Program-made: the position numbers and the translations under genes | Part shown: piece by piece, positions 36,243 to 46,275 of the stretch | Numbering within the stretch: position 1 is the stretch's first letter | Layout: every line of letters starts with the position of its first letter | Notes under the pieces: model-generated | Seen by the model: only the letters and a program-made list of their open reading frames with translations | Database searches by the model: none | What the model was told of the DNA's origin: nothing | DNA from: DATAOG01 sp963798075 | GTDB taxonomy: Bacteria; Pseudomonadota; Alphaproteobacteria; Geminicoccales; Geminicoccaceae | DNA: 64,000 nucleotides | Assembly (NCBI GenBank): GCA_963798075.1 | Contig: CAWCRU010000037.1 | Span: 35,528-99,527, forward strand | Reading direction: 5' to 3'

Positions 36243-36897
36243 CAGGGGCCGGCGGCGGCGAGCGTGGTCTCGATCGCGAGCCGGATCGCCTCGACCTGCA
36301 CGTCCAGCGCCATCGACGCGAGATCGGCGCGCTGGTGCACTTCGACCTTCTGCCAGTCGGCGAGCTGCAGCAGCAGGCCGCTCACCTGCTCGGGCAGATA
36401 GGGCAGGTGGATGAAGCCGCAGGGTGCTCCCGGGCACGCCGCTCGGCGCAGGCGCGCAGCGCATGGTACATCAGCGCGTTGCAAAGGAACGTGCCCGCGC
36501 TCGCCGACAGCCGCACCGGGATGCCCGCGGCCAGCAGCCGCTCCTGGATGGCATGGATCGGCAGCGTGGTCCGACAGGCCTCGGGCCCGCCCTCGACCAC
36601 CGGTCCGCGCGTCATCAGCCCGACGTTGTCCGGGATCTCGAAGTCCGCGATGTTGACCGCGATCCGCTCGAGCCGCAGCAGGGGCGACCCCGGCCAGAGG
36701 CCGAGGCAGATCACGGCGCGCGGCCGTAGCTCCTCGATCAGCTGCGTGATGCGCGGGCCAAGCTCCCGGTAGTTCACGGGCAAGGTGTGCCCGACCACCC
36801 GGAGGCCGGCGATCTCGGTCCCGGCGAGCCGCTTGACGACCTGCTCGGACGGATTGAGCGAGCGGCCGCCGTAGCCCTCGAAGCCGGTCAACAGCAT
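36242..36897 (-). CDS. pcp: Pyroglutamyl-peptidase I (one frameshift)
   Basis: Cysteine peptidase removing N-terminal pyroglutamate. MLLTGFEGYGGRSLNPSE is the N-terminal signature, ASAGTFLCNALMYHAL has the catalytic Cys and GFIHLPYLPEQ the catalytic His; the catalytic Glu is in the IADFEIPDN region. A missing base near 36425 puts the last 60 codons in another frame; total length is one short of a multiple of three. It lies directly upstream of the leftward PotA-like gene. Confidence 0.82.
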
Positions 36898-37043
36898 GGC
36901 CGTGGTTCCTTGGCTGGGCCCATCGGTGGTCCTGCTGCCTGCATGGGACCGCCCGGCCGGGCCTGTCAACCGGCTCGAGGATGGCGGTGTTGGCCTCGGT
37001 CCGGGATCGGTCTTATCCTTGACGCTCGGGAGAGCAAGCGAAG

Positions 37044-38145
37044 ATGGCAACCGTCACGCTCAAACGACTGCGCAAGAGCTTCGGCGACGTCGCCGCCGTG
37101 CGCGGCATCGATCTCGAGATCGCCGATCGCGAGTTCGTGGTCCTGGTCGGGCCGTCCGGCTGCGGCAAGAGCACGACCTTGCGCATGATCGCCGGGCTCG
37201 AGGAGGCGAGCGGCGGCGAGATCTGGATCGGGGAGGCGCTCGTCAACGAGGTCGAGCCCAAGGATCGCGACGTCGCGATGGTCTTCCAGGACTACGCGCT
37301 CTACCCGCACATGTCGGTGTTCCAGAACATGGCGTTCGGCCTCGAGTACCGGGGCTACGGCAAGGCCGAGATCAAGCGCCGGGTCGAGGACGCGGCCCGC
37401 ATCCTCTCCATCGAGGAGCTGCTCGATCGGAGGCCGCGGCAGCTCTCGGGCGGCCAGCGCCAGCGGGTCGCGATGGGCCGCGCGATCGTCCGCGATCCGC
37501 AGGTGTTCCTGTTCGACGAGCCGCTCTCCAACCTCGACGCCAAGCTCCGCGTCCAGATGCGCACCGAGATCAAGAAGCTGCACCAGCGGGTCGCCACGAC
37601 CGTGGTCTACGTGACCCACGATCAGGTCGAGGCGATGACGCTCGCCGACCGGATCGTCCTGATGCGGGACGGCGACATCGAGCAGATCGGCACCGCCCGA
37701 CGAGATCTACAACGCGCCCGCCAGCACCTACGTCGCGAGCTTCATCGGCTCGCCGACCATGAACCTGGTGCCGGCGGAGCTCGGCGAGCATGGCGGGGCC
37801 GGGCTCGCGGTCCGCCTCGACGACGGGCTGGTCTGGCCGGTCCCCGCGGCGCGCCGCGCGCGCTACGCCAATGTGCGCGACCGGCCCGTCATCTTCGGGC
37901 TCAGGCCCGAGAACTTCCGCACCGACGCCGGCGCCGGCGATGGTGAGGTGGCCCGGCTCGAGGCGGTGGCCGAGGTGATCGAGCCGCTCGGCAGCGACAC
38001 GCTCGTCTTCTTCAGCCTGCGCGAGCACGAGCTCGTCGCGCGCCTGCCGCCCGAGCGCGCCGTCCGGGCGGGCGAGACGCTGACCCTCTACCCCGATCTC
38101 GGCCGGATGCACCTGTTCGACCGCGAGACCGGGCGCGCGATCTGA
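37044..38145 (+). CDS. Carbohydrate ABC importer ATPase, MalK/UgpC-like (one frameshift)
   Basis: A 366-residue ATPase. Walker A GPSGCGKST, Q-loop VFQDYALYPHM, signature LSGGQRQRVAMGRA, Walker B VFLFDEPLSNLD, then a regulatory OB/TOBE domain (FIGSPTMNLVPAE, FGLRPENF). One extra base near 37697 (GGCACCGCCCGACGAG) breaks the frame before DEIYNAPAS; length 1102 is one over. It is the first gene of a sugar importer set whose other subunits are at 41.1-45.0 kb. Confidence 0.8.
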
Positions 38146-38190
38146 GCTCCCGGGCTACCCAACCGCGCCCTGCGGCAGTATCTCAAGGGC

Positions 38191-39950
38191 ATGGAGAACG
38201 CAGGCGTCATCCGCAAGCTCGCGGTCATCTTGGCGGCCGACGTGGTCGGCTACTCGCGCCTGATGGCGGCCGACGAGGAAGGCACGCTCGCCCTGCTGAA
38301 CGCCCGTCGCCAGGTGATCGACGAGCTGATCGCCCGCCACCACGGCCGGATCTTCGGCACCGCCGGCGACAGCGTGATCGCCGAGTTCGCGAGCCCGGTC
38401 GAGGCGGTGCGCGCGGCGGCCGCGATCCAGGAGGAGATTGTGCGCCGCAACGCCGACCTCCCCGAGCCGCGCCGCATGCTGTTTCGGGTCGGCGTCAACC
38501 TCGGCGACGTCATGGTCGGCGGCGACGATCTGTTCGGCGACGGGGTCAACGTCGCCGCCCGCCTCGAAGCGATGGCGGAGCCGGGCGGGCTCTGCATCTC
38601 GGGCGCGGTCTACGACCAGGTCCGCAACAAGGTCGAGCTCGGCTTCGAGGACCTCGGCGAGCGCGCGCTCAAGAACATCGCCGACCCGGTCCGCGTCTTT
38701 GGCCTCCGCCGCGACCGGCAGGCCGATCCCGCCCCTCGGGCGGCGGCGATGGCGACCGGCCGTCCCTCCGCCCTGCCGTCGATCGCGGTGCTGCCGTTTG
38801 CCAACTTCGGCGGCGAGCCCGAGCAGGACTACTTCGCCGACGGCCTGACCGAGGATCTGATCACCGAGCTGTCCCGCTTCCAGGAGCTGCGCGTGATCGC
38901 GCGCAACTCGGTCATGACCTACAAGGGCAAGCCCGCTCGCGTGCAGGAGGTCGGCCGCGACCTCGGCGTCCGCTACGTGCTCGAGGGCAGCGTGCGCAAG
39001 GCAGGCGCCCGGGTGCGGATCACCGCGCAGCTGATCGAGGCAGCGACCGGTCACCATCTCTGGGCCGAGCGCTACGATCGCGACCTCGCGGACATCTTCG
39101 AGGTCCAGGACGAGGTCACGAGCCGGATCGTGGCGACGCTCGCGGGCAAGCTCGGCGAGAGCGAGCGCCGGCGGGCGCGCAGCCGCCAGACCGAGAACCT
39201 CGAGGCTTACGACTGCGTGCTGCGCGGCCGCGAGTTCTGGCTGAAGTTCACGCCCGAGGCCAATCGCGAAGCGCGCGCCCTGTACGAGACGGCAATCGAG
39301 CTCGACCCCGACTATGCGCGCGCCTACGCCGGCCTCGCCTGGACCTACCTCGTGGAGCATTCCGAACGTTGGGCCGGCCCCGAGGAGCGGCCGCTCGAGC
39401 GGGCGCTCGCGTACGCGCGCCAGGGCGTGGAGGTGAACCCCGCGTCGCATTCGAACCATCTGGCGCTGGGCCAGGTCTGCCTCAGCAAGGGCCTGCACGA
39501 CGAGGCCCTCGAGGCGCTCGAGACCGCGATCGCGCTCAATCCCAACGACGCCGACGGCTACGCCTTTCTGGCCCGGGCGCTCACCTTCGCCGGCCGGCCG
39601 GAGGAGGCGATCGAGCTCGTCGAGAAGGCCCACCAGCGCCTCAATCCCGCGGCGCCGCGCTGGTACGCGTTGAACCTCGGGATGGCGCTCTATCTCGCGC
39701 GGCGCTATGAGGACGCGATCACCGCCTTCCGCAAGGGCAGGCCGCTTGGCGACGTCGGTTACCGGTGGCTGGCTGCGACCCATGGCCAGCTCGGCCGCGA
39801 CGCAGGACGCCAAGGCGGCGGCCGAGGAATACCTGAAGCTCGTGCCCGATTTCTCCCTCGCCCGCCACCTCGAGATGCTGCATTTCCGGCGCGCGGAGGA
39901 CCAGCGAGCACTATGCCGAGGGCCTGCGCAAGGCGGGCCTGCCGGAATGA
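38191..39950 (+). CDS. Adenylate/guanylate cyclase with TPR domain (two frameshifts near 3' end)
   Basis: A protein of about 585 residues. The class III cyclase domain spans residues 1-180 (LAADVVGYSRLM with metal Asp, GDSVIAEF, FGDGVNVAARLE). A CadC-like beta/alpha segment follows (SIAVLPFANFGGEPEQDYFADG) and TPR repeats occupy the C-terminal half (residues about 350-560). Two extra bases near 39802 and 39906 shift the end; the restored tail ends in AEGLRKAGLPE with TGA at 39948-39950. It lies inside the sugar importer gene set, so cAMP output could be tied to sugar uptake. Confidence 0.78.
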
Positions 39951-40019
39951 CGGCGCCAGGCCTTGCTGACCCAGCGCCGCATCATGGAATAGTGCCGCAA
40001 GCGGCAGGGGAGAGCAGCC

Positions 40020-41078
40020 GTGTCGGGGACCGACACCCATGCCATGCGGTTCGGGCTGGTGGGCTATGGCGCCTTCGGCAGGCTGCACGCGCAATGCATC
40101 GAGCGGGTGGCGGATGCCGCGCTGACCGCGATCTGCGCCCGCAGCGACGACGCGGCCGCTCGCGCCCGAGCCGAGTTCCCGGATGCCGTGCTCTATCGCG
40201 ACTACCGCGACCTGGTGGCCGATCCGGCGCTCGATGTGGTCGACGTGGTGACCCCCAACCACACCCACGCCGGGATCGGCATAGCCGCGCTCGAGGCCGG
40301 CAAGGACCTTCTGCTCGAAAAGCCGATGGCCACTACGCTCGAGGGCTGCGACCGGCTGATCGCGGCTGCGAGGCAGAACGATCGCCTGATCAACGTCGGC
40401 CACGAGCTCCGGCTGTCGAGCCAGTGGGGCACGATCAAGCGGCTGATCGACGAGGGCAGAATCGGGCGGCCGGCTTATGCCAACCTCAGCCTGTTCCGCC
40501 ACCCCTACCGCCCGGGGGCGGGCGGCTGGCGGCACGATCCGGGCCGGGTCGGCTCCTGGATCCTGGAGGAGCCGGTCCATTTCTACGATCTCATCATCTG
40601 GTACTTCGAGGCCTGCGGCGACCCCTTGGCGGTGCGCGCGATCGGCAGCGCGGGCGGGCGCGCGCCGGTCAGCGGCGAGCCCGGCATGAACGACAATTTC
40701 TCGAGCGTCCTGACCTTCCCGGGCGGCCGCTACGCGACGATCACGCAGACGCTCGCGGGCTTCGAGCACCATACGCTCCTGGAGATCGCGGGCGAGGAAG
40801 GCGCGCTCCGCAGCTGGTGGTCCGGGGGCGATGCGCGCTCGCTCGCGCCGTCGTTCGAGCTCAAGGTCATGGCCGCGGGCGCCAAGGAGCCGGAGCGGCT
40901 CGCGCTCGCGAGCTCGGGCGAGATCTTCGAGCTCGAGGAGGAGATCCGCGAGACCGTGGCCGCCTTCCGGGCGCGCCGCACGCTGGTCTCGGGCGAGGAC
41001 GCGCGCAAGCGGATCGCGGTCTGTCTTGCGGCCGAACGCTCGGTCAGGGAGGCGCGCGAGATCGAGCTCAACGTTTGA
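40020..41078 (+). CDS. Gfo/Idh/MocA oxidoreductase
   Basis: A 352-residue NAD(P)-dependent sugar oxidoreductase. Rossmann motif FGLVGYGAFGRLHAQ, then NHTHAGIGIAALEAGKDLLLEKPMA (conserved EKP Lys) and VHFYDLIIWYFE with a catalytic His. GGGGAG lies seven bases before the GTG at 40020; the ATG eight codons later is an alternative. Set between the importer ATPase/cyclase and the binding protein, it probably oxidises the imported sugar or polyol. Confidence 0.85.
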   Translation: MSGTDTHAMRFGLVGYGAFGRLHAQCIERVADAALTAICARSDDAAARARAEFPDAVLYRDYRDLVADPALDVVDVVTPNHTHAGIGIAALEAGKDLLLEKPMATTLEGCDRLIAAARQNDRLINVGHELRLSSQWGTIKRLIDEGRIGRPAYANLSLFRHPYRPGAGGWRHDPGRVGSWILEEPVHFYDLIIWYFEACGDPLAVRAIGSAGGRAPVSGEPGMNDNFSSVLTFPGGRYATITQTLAGFEHHTLLEIAGEEGALRSWWSGGDARSLAPSFELKVMAAGAKEPERLALASSGEIFELEEEIRETVAAFRARRTLVSGEDARKRIAVCLAAERSVREAREIELNV

Positions 41079-41101
41079 GTCCATCGAGCAGGGAGATGAT
41101 G

Positions 41102-42350
41102 ATGTCGAGGAAATGGGCGCAGGCCGCGATCGGCGCGCTGCTGGCCACGGGTCTGTTCGGATCCGGCGCCGGCGCGCAGGACAAGAAGCTCACGCTGCTC
41201 ACCTGGAACCTGCCGATCTATGAGGAGAAATTCCGCGGCTGGATCGCCGACTTCAAGCAGCTGCACCCGGATTTCGACGTCGAATGGCTGGACAAGAAGG
41301 GCACCGAGTGGGCGACCTTCTACCAGACCCAGCTGATCGCCGGCACCGCACCCGACATCATCGACGTCCAGGGCATGCTCTGGGCCGAGTACGCCGCCAA
41401 CGACGGCCTGGTCGACCTCACGCCCTATTTGGCCAAGGAGCCCGAGGTCAAGGACCGCTTCAATCAGGACGGGATGAAGCTCTGGCAGTACGACGGCAAG
41501 CAGTACATGCTGCCCTACTATTTCTCGAAGACCCTCATGGTCTACAACAAGAAGCTGTTCGAGGAGGCCGGCCTGGCCGGTCCACCAGCGAACTTCGATC
41601 AGATCCTGGACGACGCGACCAAGATTGCGGCGACCGGGGACGGCCGGTCGGGCTTCATCACGCTCAACTTCGACTGGCTGTACTGGGCGCTGTTCGCGAT
41701 GAACGGGGTCGAGCTCCTGAACGACGACATGACCAAGGCGGCGTTCAACACGCCAGCCATGCTCGATGCGCTGACCAGGCTCGCCAAGGCCACGACCTCC
41801 GGGCGCGATCAACAACATCTCCTGGACCGGCCGCTGGGTCGAGCCCAACAACGCGTTCGCGACCGGCGACATCGGCATGTACCAGGGCCATGGCGCGGCG
41901 CTGTTCTGGATCGCCGGCAAGGCCGAGTGGGTGACCCCGAAGACGCTGGGCGTGGTCGCCTGGCCGGGCGGCTACGGCGTGCCGAACGCGCACGGCCTCG
42001 GCATCTCGAGCTCGACCAAATATCCCGACGAGGCCTTCGACTTCATCAAGATCGCGACCAGCGACAAGTGGCAAAAGGTGATGGCCGACACCTTCACGAT
42101 CCTGACGCTGAACACCAAGGTCGACGACGCGCTGATCGCCGGCCTCGACGATCCGCTCAAGGCGGATACGCTGCGCCTCTCGCTCGCCAACATGGACAAG
42201 GCGGTCGGCAACTGGGTGACGCCCAAGGACGCCGCGCTCAAGGAGGCCTTCTGGCCCGAGATCCAGGCCGCGCTCCTCGGCCAGAAGGACCCCAAGGAAG
42301 CCCTCGACACCGCCGAAGCCAAGGTCAACCGCGTGCTCCGGCGGCGCTGA
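41102..42350 (+). CDS. Carbohydrate ABC binding protein (one frameshift)
   Basis: A family-1 extracellular sugar binding protein of about 416 residues with a signal peptide (AAIGALLATGLFGSGAGAQ). Mature marks are LTLLTWNLPIYEEKFRGWI, GTAPDIIDVQ, and after the shift MYQGHGAALFWIAGKAEW. An extra C near 41805 (CCGGGCGCGATC) splits the frame. Three consecutive ATGs (41096, 41099, 41102) follow GGGAG; 41102 gives the best spacing. The importer permeases follow only after the toxin-antitoxin pair. Confidence 0.8.
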
Positions 42351-42381
42351 CGTGAGAGATCGCGACAGGATCGAGAACTCC

Positions 42382-42410
42382 TTGACGGAACATAGCTTCC
42401 AGGCTATATA
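42382..42410 (+). promoter_or_regulatory. Strong sigma-70 promoter with operator-like repeat
   Basis: TTGACG at 42382-42387, 17 bp, TATATA at 42405-42410, a near-consensus housekeeping promoter in an AT-rich patch. The inverted repeat ATAGC-N6-GCTAT (42392-42407) overlaps it, as expected for autoregulation by the antitoxin. The toxin ATG starts two bases after the -10 box. Confidence 0.65.
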
Positions 42411-42411
42411 A

Positions 42412-42783
42412 ATGCCTTGGGTCGTCCGCTTCGGGGACGAGCTCGAGCAGGAGTTCCTGGCCCTCGAATCGGCGGTCCAGGACGAGCTTCTGGCGGTTGC
42501 CAAGCTGCTCGAGGACTACGGTCCGCAGCTCGGCCGTCCCCATGTCGACACGCTCAAGGGATCGAAGCAGACCCACATGAAGGAACTCCGGTTCAACGCT
42601 GCGGGCGGAGTTTGGCGGGTGGCCTTCGCATTCGATCCCGATCGACGGGCCATCGTATTGGTGGCCGGCGACAAGTCCGGGGTCGGTGCGGACCGCTTCT
42701 ACCGCCGGCTGATCGCCAGGGCGGACGCGCGCTACGCGGCGCATCTGCAACGTCTAGGCAGGCCCGCGGCCAAAAGAGGATAG
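42412..42783 (+). CDS. RelE/HigB-type toxin
   Basis: A 123-residue type II toxin of the RelE/HigB (phage Gp49-like) family: VVRFGDELEQEFLAL, the core KELRFNAAGGVWRVAFAF with conserved Arg, and DKSGVGADRFYRRLI. Expected to be a ribosome-dependent mRNA endonuclease. The order toxin then antitoxin, with 5 bp between them, is that of higBA. It is inserted between the binding-protein and permease genes of the sugar importer. Confidence 0.85.
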   Translation: MPWVVRFGDELEQEFLALESAVQDELLAVAKLLEDYGPQLGRPHVDTLKGSKQTHMKELRFNAAGGVWRVAFAFDPDRRAIVLVAGDKSGVGADRFYRRLIARADARYAAHLQRLGRPAAKRG

Positions 42784-42788
42784 CGACA

Positions 42789-43196
42789 ATGGGTCGAACG
42801 CTCGCCGAGATGGTCGACGCCCTGCCACAGGAACGTCGCCAACGCATCGATGCCCGCTACCGGGAACTCAAGGATCAGGTCGAGAGCCTGCGCGAGCTTC
42901 GCCAGGCGGCCGGCAAGGCTCAGGCGGAGATCGCAGCGGCATTGGACATCAAGCAGCCCTCGGTCTCGAAGATCGAAAGGCAGACCGACATGTACCTGTC
43001 GACGCTGCGCAGCTATATCGAGGCGATCGGCGGCGAGCTGGAGCTGGTCGTGAGGCTCCCGTCCCGCACGCCGGTCCGCCTGCACCGATTGGGCGACCTC
43101 CTCGATGACGCTTCGATGGCGGCAACGGCGTCGTCGAAGCCCGCACGAGGTGAGAAGGCGAGGTCATCTCGCAAGCGCCACGCGGCCGCCCCTTGA
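42789..43196 (+). CDS. XRE-family antitoxin
   Basis: A 135-residue HTH protein partnered with the upstream toxin. The Cro/XRE helix-turn-helix reads AQAEIAAALDIKQPSVSKIERQTDMYLSTL shortened here to AEIAAALDIKQPSVSKIE; residues after IGGELELVVRLP form the toxin-binding tail. The C-terminal 40 residues are Ala/Ser/Arg-rich. It should repress its own promoter through the ATAGC inverted repeat. Confidence 0.85.
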   Translation: MGRTLAEMVDALPQERRQRIDARYRELKDQVESLRELRQAAGKAQAEIAAALDIKQPSVSKIERQTDMYLSTLRSYIEAIGGELELVVRLPSRTPVRLHRLGDLLDDASMAATASSKPARGEKARSSRKRHAAAP

Positions 43197-43255
43197 ACCA
43201 CGCGCGGTGAGCTTATCTCGGGCATGAAGAGGCCGCAGGCAAGTCCCTGAAGGCC

Positions 43256-44217
43256 ATGGCGACCGAAGCTGTCTCTGAGACCCGCGAGCGCGCGCCGCCG
43301 GTGCCGCTGCGGCGGCTGTTCCGGCGGCGGCGGCATCGCGAGGGGGCCTTCGTCTGGGCGCTGCTGCTGCCGGCGCTCGCGATCTTTCTGCTCTATCGCC
43401 TGATCCCCTTGGGCTGGAACTTCGTGCTCTCGTTCGAGTTCTGGGAGCCGACCAAGCCCACCGAGTTCGCCGGCCTCTACCATTACGAGGAGATGCTGTT
43501 CTACGACGACGTGTTCTGGCAGGCGCTCGAGAACACCTTCGTCTACATGGCGATGGCGCCGATCGCGATCGTGATCGCGCTGGCGCTCTGGCGCTCATGG
43601 TCAACAGCCGGATCCGCGGCCGCGGCATCTATCGGACGATCATCTTTCTCTCCTATCCGCTGATGGCGGTCGCGGTCGGGATCATCTGGCGCTGGCTCTA
43701 CGACGGCAAGGTCGGGCTGTTCAATTACCTGTTGCGCGCGAGCGGCCTGATCGACCAGCCGATTGCCTTCCTCGAGAGCTTCTCGACCGCGATGCCGGCG
43801 GTGATCGCGGCCGCCATCTGGCAGATCGTCGGCTTCTTCATGATCATCCTCTTGACCGGCCTGCAGAGCATCCCGCCGCACCTCTACGAGGCCGCCGCGA
43901 TCGACGGCGCGCCGCGGCGGGCCCAGTTCTGGCGGATCACCCTGCCGCTGCTGCGGCCCTCGATCTTCCTCTGCTTCGTGATCGGGATCATCGCATCCTT
44001 CACGAGCTTCGATCTGATCTACGTCATGACCAACGGCGGCCCCGGCCACGCGACCGAGCTCCTCATCACCTACATCTACAAGACGGCGTTCAAGCTCACT
44101 CAGTTCGACTACGCGGGTGCCTTGACCGTGGTCATGTTCCTTCTGTTCGTCGGCATCGCCCTGCTCGGCAACCTGCTTGCCGGCGGCGAGGCCGGCAAGG
44201 TCGACATCACCGAGTAG
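43256..44217 (+). CDS. Sugar ABC permease, MalF-like (one frameshift)
   Basis: First permease of the carbohydrate importer, about 320 residues and six helices. FVWALLLPALAIFLLYRLIPLGW is the first helix and YEAAAIDGAPRRAQFWRITLP is the EAA loop. A missing base near 43585 separates the first 110 codons from the rest (ALMVNSRIRGRGIYRTIIF). Length 962 fits one deletion. It lies 59 bp after the antitoxin and 5 bp before the second permease. Confidence 0.8.
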
Positions 44218-44222
44218 ATCCG

Positions 44223-45035
44223 ATGCACCGCTATCCCCGCTGGCCGATCCACACCGCCCTGATCCTGGTCTGCTTCCTCATGCTCGTGCCGTTCTACTGG
44301 GTGCTGAAGACCAGCCTGACCGGCGAGAACATCTTCTCCTATCCGCCGTCGATCCTGCCCCAGGGCATTCAGCCGTTCTTCTACGTCGATGCCTGGTACG
44401 CCATCCCGTTCGCCCGCTTCTTCCTCAACAGCGTGATCGTGGCGGCGCTGGTAATGGCTGCCAACCTCGTCATCAACGCCGCCGCCGGCTACGCGCTCAC
44501 CCGCGACTTCTGGGGCAAGCGCACGATTCTTCTGGTCTTTTTGGCCTGCATGATGATCCCGTTTCACGCAACGATCATTCCGGCCTATCTGATCACGGCC
44601 GACCTCGGTCTCCTCAACAGTTATCTTGGCCTCGCCCTGCCGGCCTTCTCGCACATCATCTGCATCTTCATCTTCAAGGCCAATTTCGACGCCATCCCGC
44701 CGTCCCTGATCCAGGCCGCCAAGATCGACGGCGTGCCTGAGTGGAAGATCCTGCTGCGGGTCATGCTGCCGCTCGCCAAGCCCGCGATCGCGACCAACAT
44801 CATCCTCTCGTTCATCTGGTCCTGGAACGATTTCCTGTGGCCCTTGATCATCATCCGCGACGTGCAGATGCAGACGATGCCTTTGGGGCTCTCGACCTTC
44901 CTCTCCTATTTCGAGGACACGACCGGAGCACTTTACGCTTTCTGCGTGATGGTTCTGGTCCCGGGCCTCCTGGTCTTCCTTTTGGCGCAGAACCAGTTCA
45001 TCCAGGGCCTGACCTCGGGCGCCCGCAAGGGCTGA
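44223..45035 (+). CDS. Sugar ABC permease, MalG-like
   Basis: A 270-residue permease with six helices; IQAAKIDGVPEWKILLRVMLP is the EAA loop (contacting the ATPase at 37044), and WNDFLWPLIIIRD is typical of MalG/UgpE proteins. It is intact. Its stop is one base before the ATG of the next gene. Confidence 0.9.
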   Translation: MHRYPRWPIHTALILVCFLMLVPFYWVLKTSLTGENIFSYPPSILPQGIQPFFYVDAWYAIPFARFFLNSVIVAALVMAANLVINAAAGYALTRDFWGKRTILLVFLACMMIPFHATIIPAYLITADLGLLNSYLGLALPAFSHIICIFIFKANFDAIPPSLIQAAKIDGVPEWKILLRVMLPLAKPAIATNIILSFIWSWNDFLWPLIIIRDVQMQTMPLGLSTFLSYFEDTTGALYAFCVMVLVPGLLVFLLAQNQFIQGLTSGARKG

Positions 45036-45036
45036 G

Positions 45037-45411
45037 ATGGTCTGGCGGCCCTGGCTGCTCAACCGGGTCACGGTCACCATCGGGCTGATCGCGATTTTGG
45101 TGGTGGGGTGGAACCTCTACGTCCTCGCCCATGACGATGGCATCCTGACCGGCACGGTCGTGGGCCCGGACGGCACCCCGGTCGCGGGCGCAAAAGTGGT
45201 CCTCTCCGAGCGCACGCTCGTCAGCCTCGAGCCGATCGCCGAGACCTTGACCGGAGCCGATGGCAGCTTTCGCTTCGCCAAGCACGATCGCCATCGCGTG
45301 GTGCTGACGGCCTCCAAGGACGGCCTCGGCGCCAGCGGCCGGCTCGAGGTCCGCCTCTACTTCCGCAACCAGAACCGGCACCTCGACGAGCCGCTCCATC
45401 TCATGCCGTGA
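45037..45411 (+). CDS. Membrane-anchored carboxypeptidase-regulatory-like domain protein
   Basis: A 124-residue protein with one N-terminal membrane helix (VTIGLIAILVVGWNLYVLA) and an Ig-like carboxypeptidase regulatory domain (LTGTVVGPDGTPVAGAKVVL, LTGADGSFRF). It starts one base after the MalG-like stop, so it is part of the importer operon. Such domains bind sugars or proteins in the periplasm; its role is unknown. Confidence 0.75.
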   Translation: MVWRPWLLNRVTVTIGLIAILVVGWNLYVLAHDDGILTGTVVGPDGTPVAGAKVVLSERTLVSLEPIAETLTGADGSFRFAKHDRHRVVLTASKDGLGASGRLEVRLYFRNQNRHLDEPLHLMP

Positions 45412-45420
45412 GCCGCCCGA

Positions 45421-46027
45421 TCATGATGGGACGCGATCGACCAGCGCCTGCCCCGCAGCACAAAGCGGGCAGGCTTCCGGCAGCCAGAGCCTGCGCTCGA
45501 GGCTGACCAGGCAATAGAACGGGACGCCGGTCGCGGCCGCAATCCGGGCGGGCGCCTCGCCGAGCGCGATCAGGCTCGCGCAGCCGACCAGCTCGGCGCC
45601 GCAGGCGAGCAGGTCCGCCCGGGTCGCGAACAGCGCCGAGCCCGCGTTGACCGCATCGTCGACCAGCAGAACGCGCTGTCCATGCACGGGCGCGCGCAGC
45701 CGGTCCGCAATCCGATAGGCCGGGGAGCCGCCACTCCATGAAGCGCTCGGCATAGACGAAGCCCGCATCGAGCTCTGCGGCCAGGAACTGCGCGACGAAC
45801 GCGCCACCGGCGAGCGGCCCGCAGATCAGTTCCGGTCGGCAGGCGGCGGCCCGCTCGGCCAGGGCGGACGCCAGCGACCGCATCCGCCCGGCATCGACCA
45901 GCAGGCGTTCGAGATCGAGCCAGAGATCGCCATGGTCGCCCGATTCGTACCGGAAGTGCCCGCGCTCGACCGGGACCGCCTCAAGCAAGTCGCGCTCGAG
46001 GTCAGCGAACTCTCGGCCTTTCGCCAT
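45421..46027 (-). CDS. Orotate phosphoribosyltransferase-like protein (one frameshift)
   Basis: A phosphoribosyltransferase of about 202 residues. The PRPP-binding motif is VLLVDDAVNAGSALFAT; the N-terminal half has SGDHGDLWLDLE and ICGPLAGGAFVAQFLA, resembling OPRT. An extra base near 45735 breaks the frame between YAERFMEW and GSPAYRIADRLRAP. A C-terminal pair of Cys (ACPLCAAGQ) is unusual for PyrE. It may serve nucleotide salvage; true PyrE function is not assured. It is convergent with the sugar importer operon. Confidence 0.68.
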
Positions 46028-46275
46028 AGCCGGCGTCTCCAGGTCCTCTGCAACTCCATCGGGTGGGCCGGTCGCATCGCGGATGACCGCGGCGGTCCAT
46101 CCACGCTTGTGGCTTTCGGCCGTTGGCGTCAATGCGCGCCGCCTCTTCCTGCCGCTCGCGAGCGGGCCAGGCAAGTGGCGCTATCGGCGTTGAGGCCGAA
46201 TGACGCGTGGCCGGCAGCGATGCTGGCGGACCCCCATATGTCATCGACTGAACCCACGTCGAGCCCTGGTGTGTC

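Noticed and set aside
36966..39813. Minus-strand frames over the ATPase and cyclase genes
   Set aside because: Shadows: the plus strand carries Walker motifs and a class III cyclase domain.
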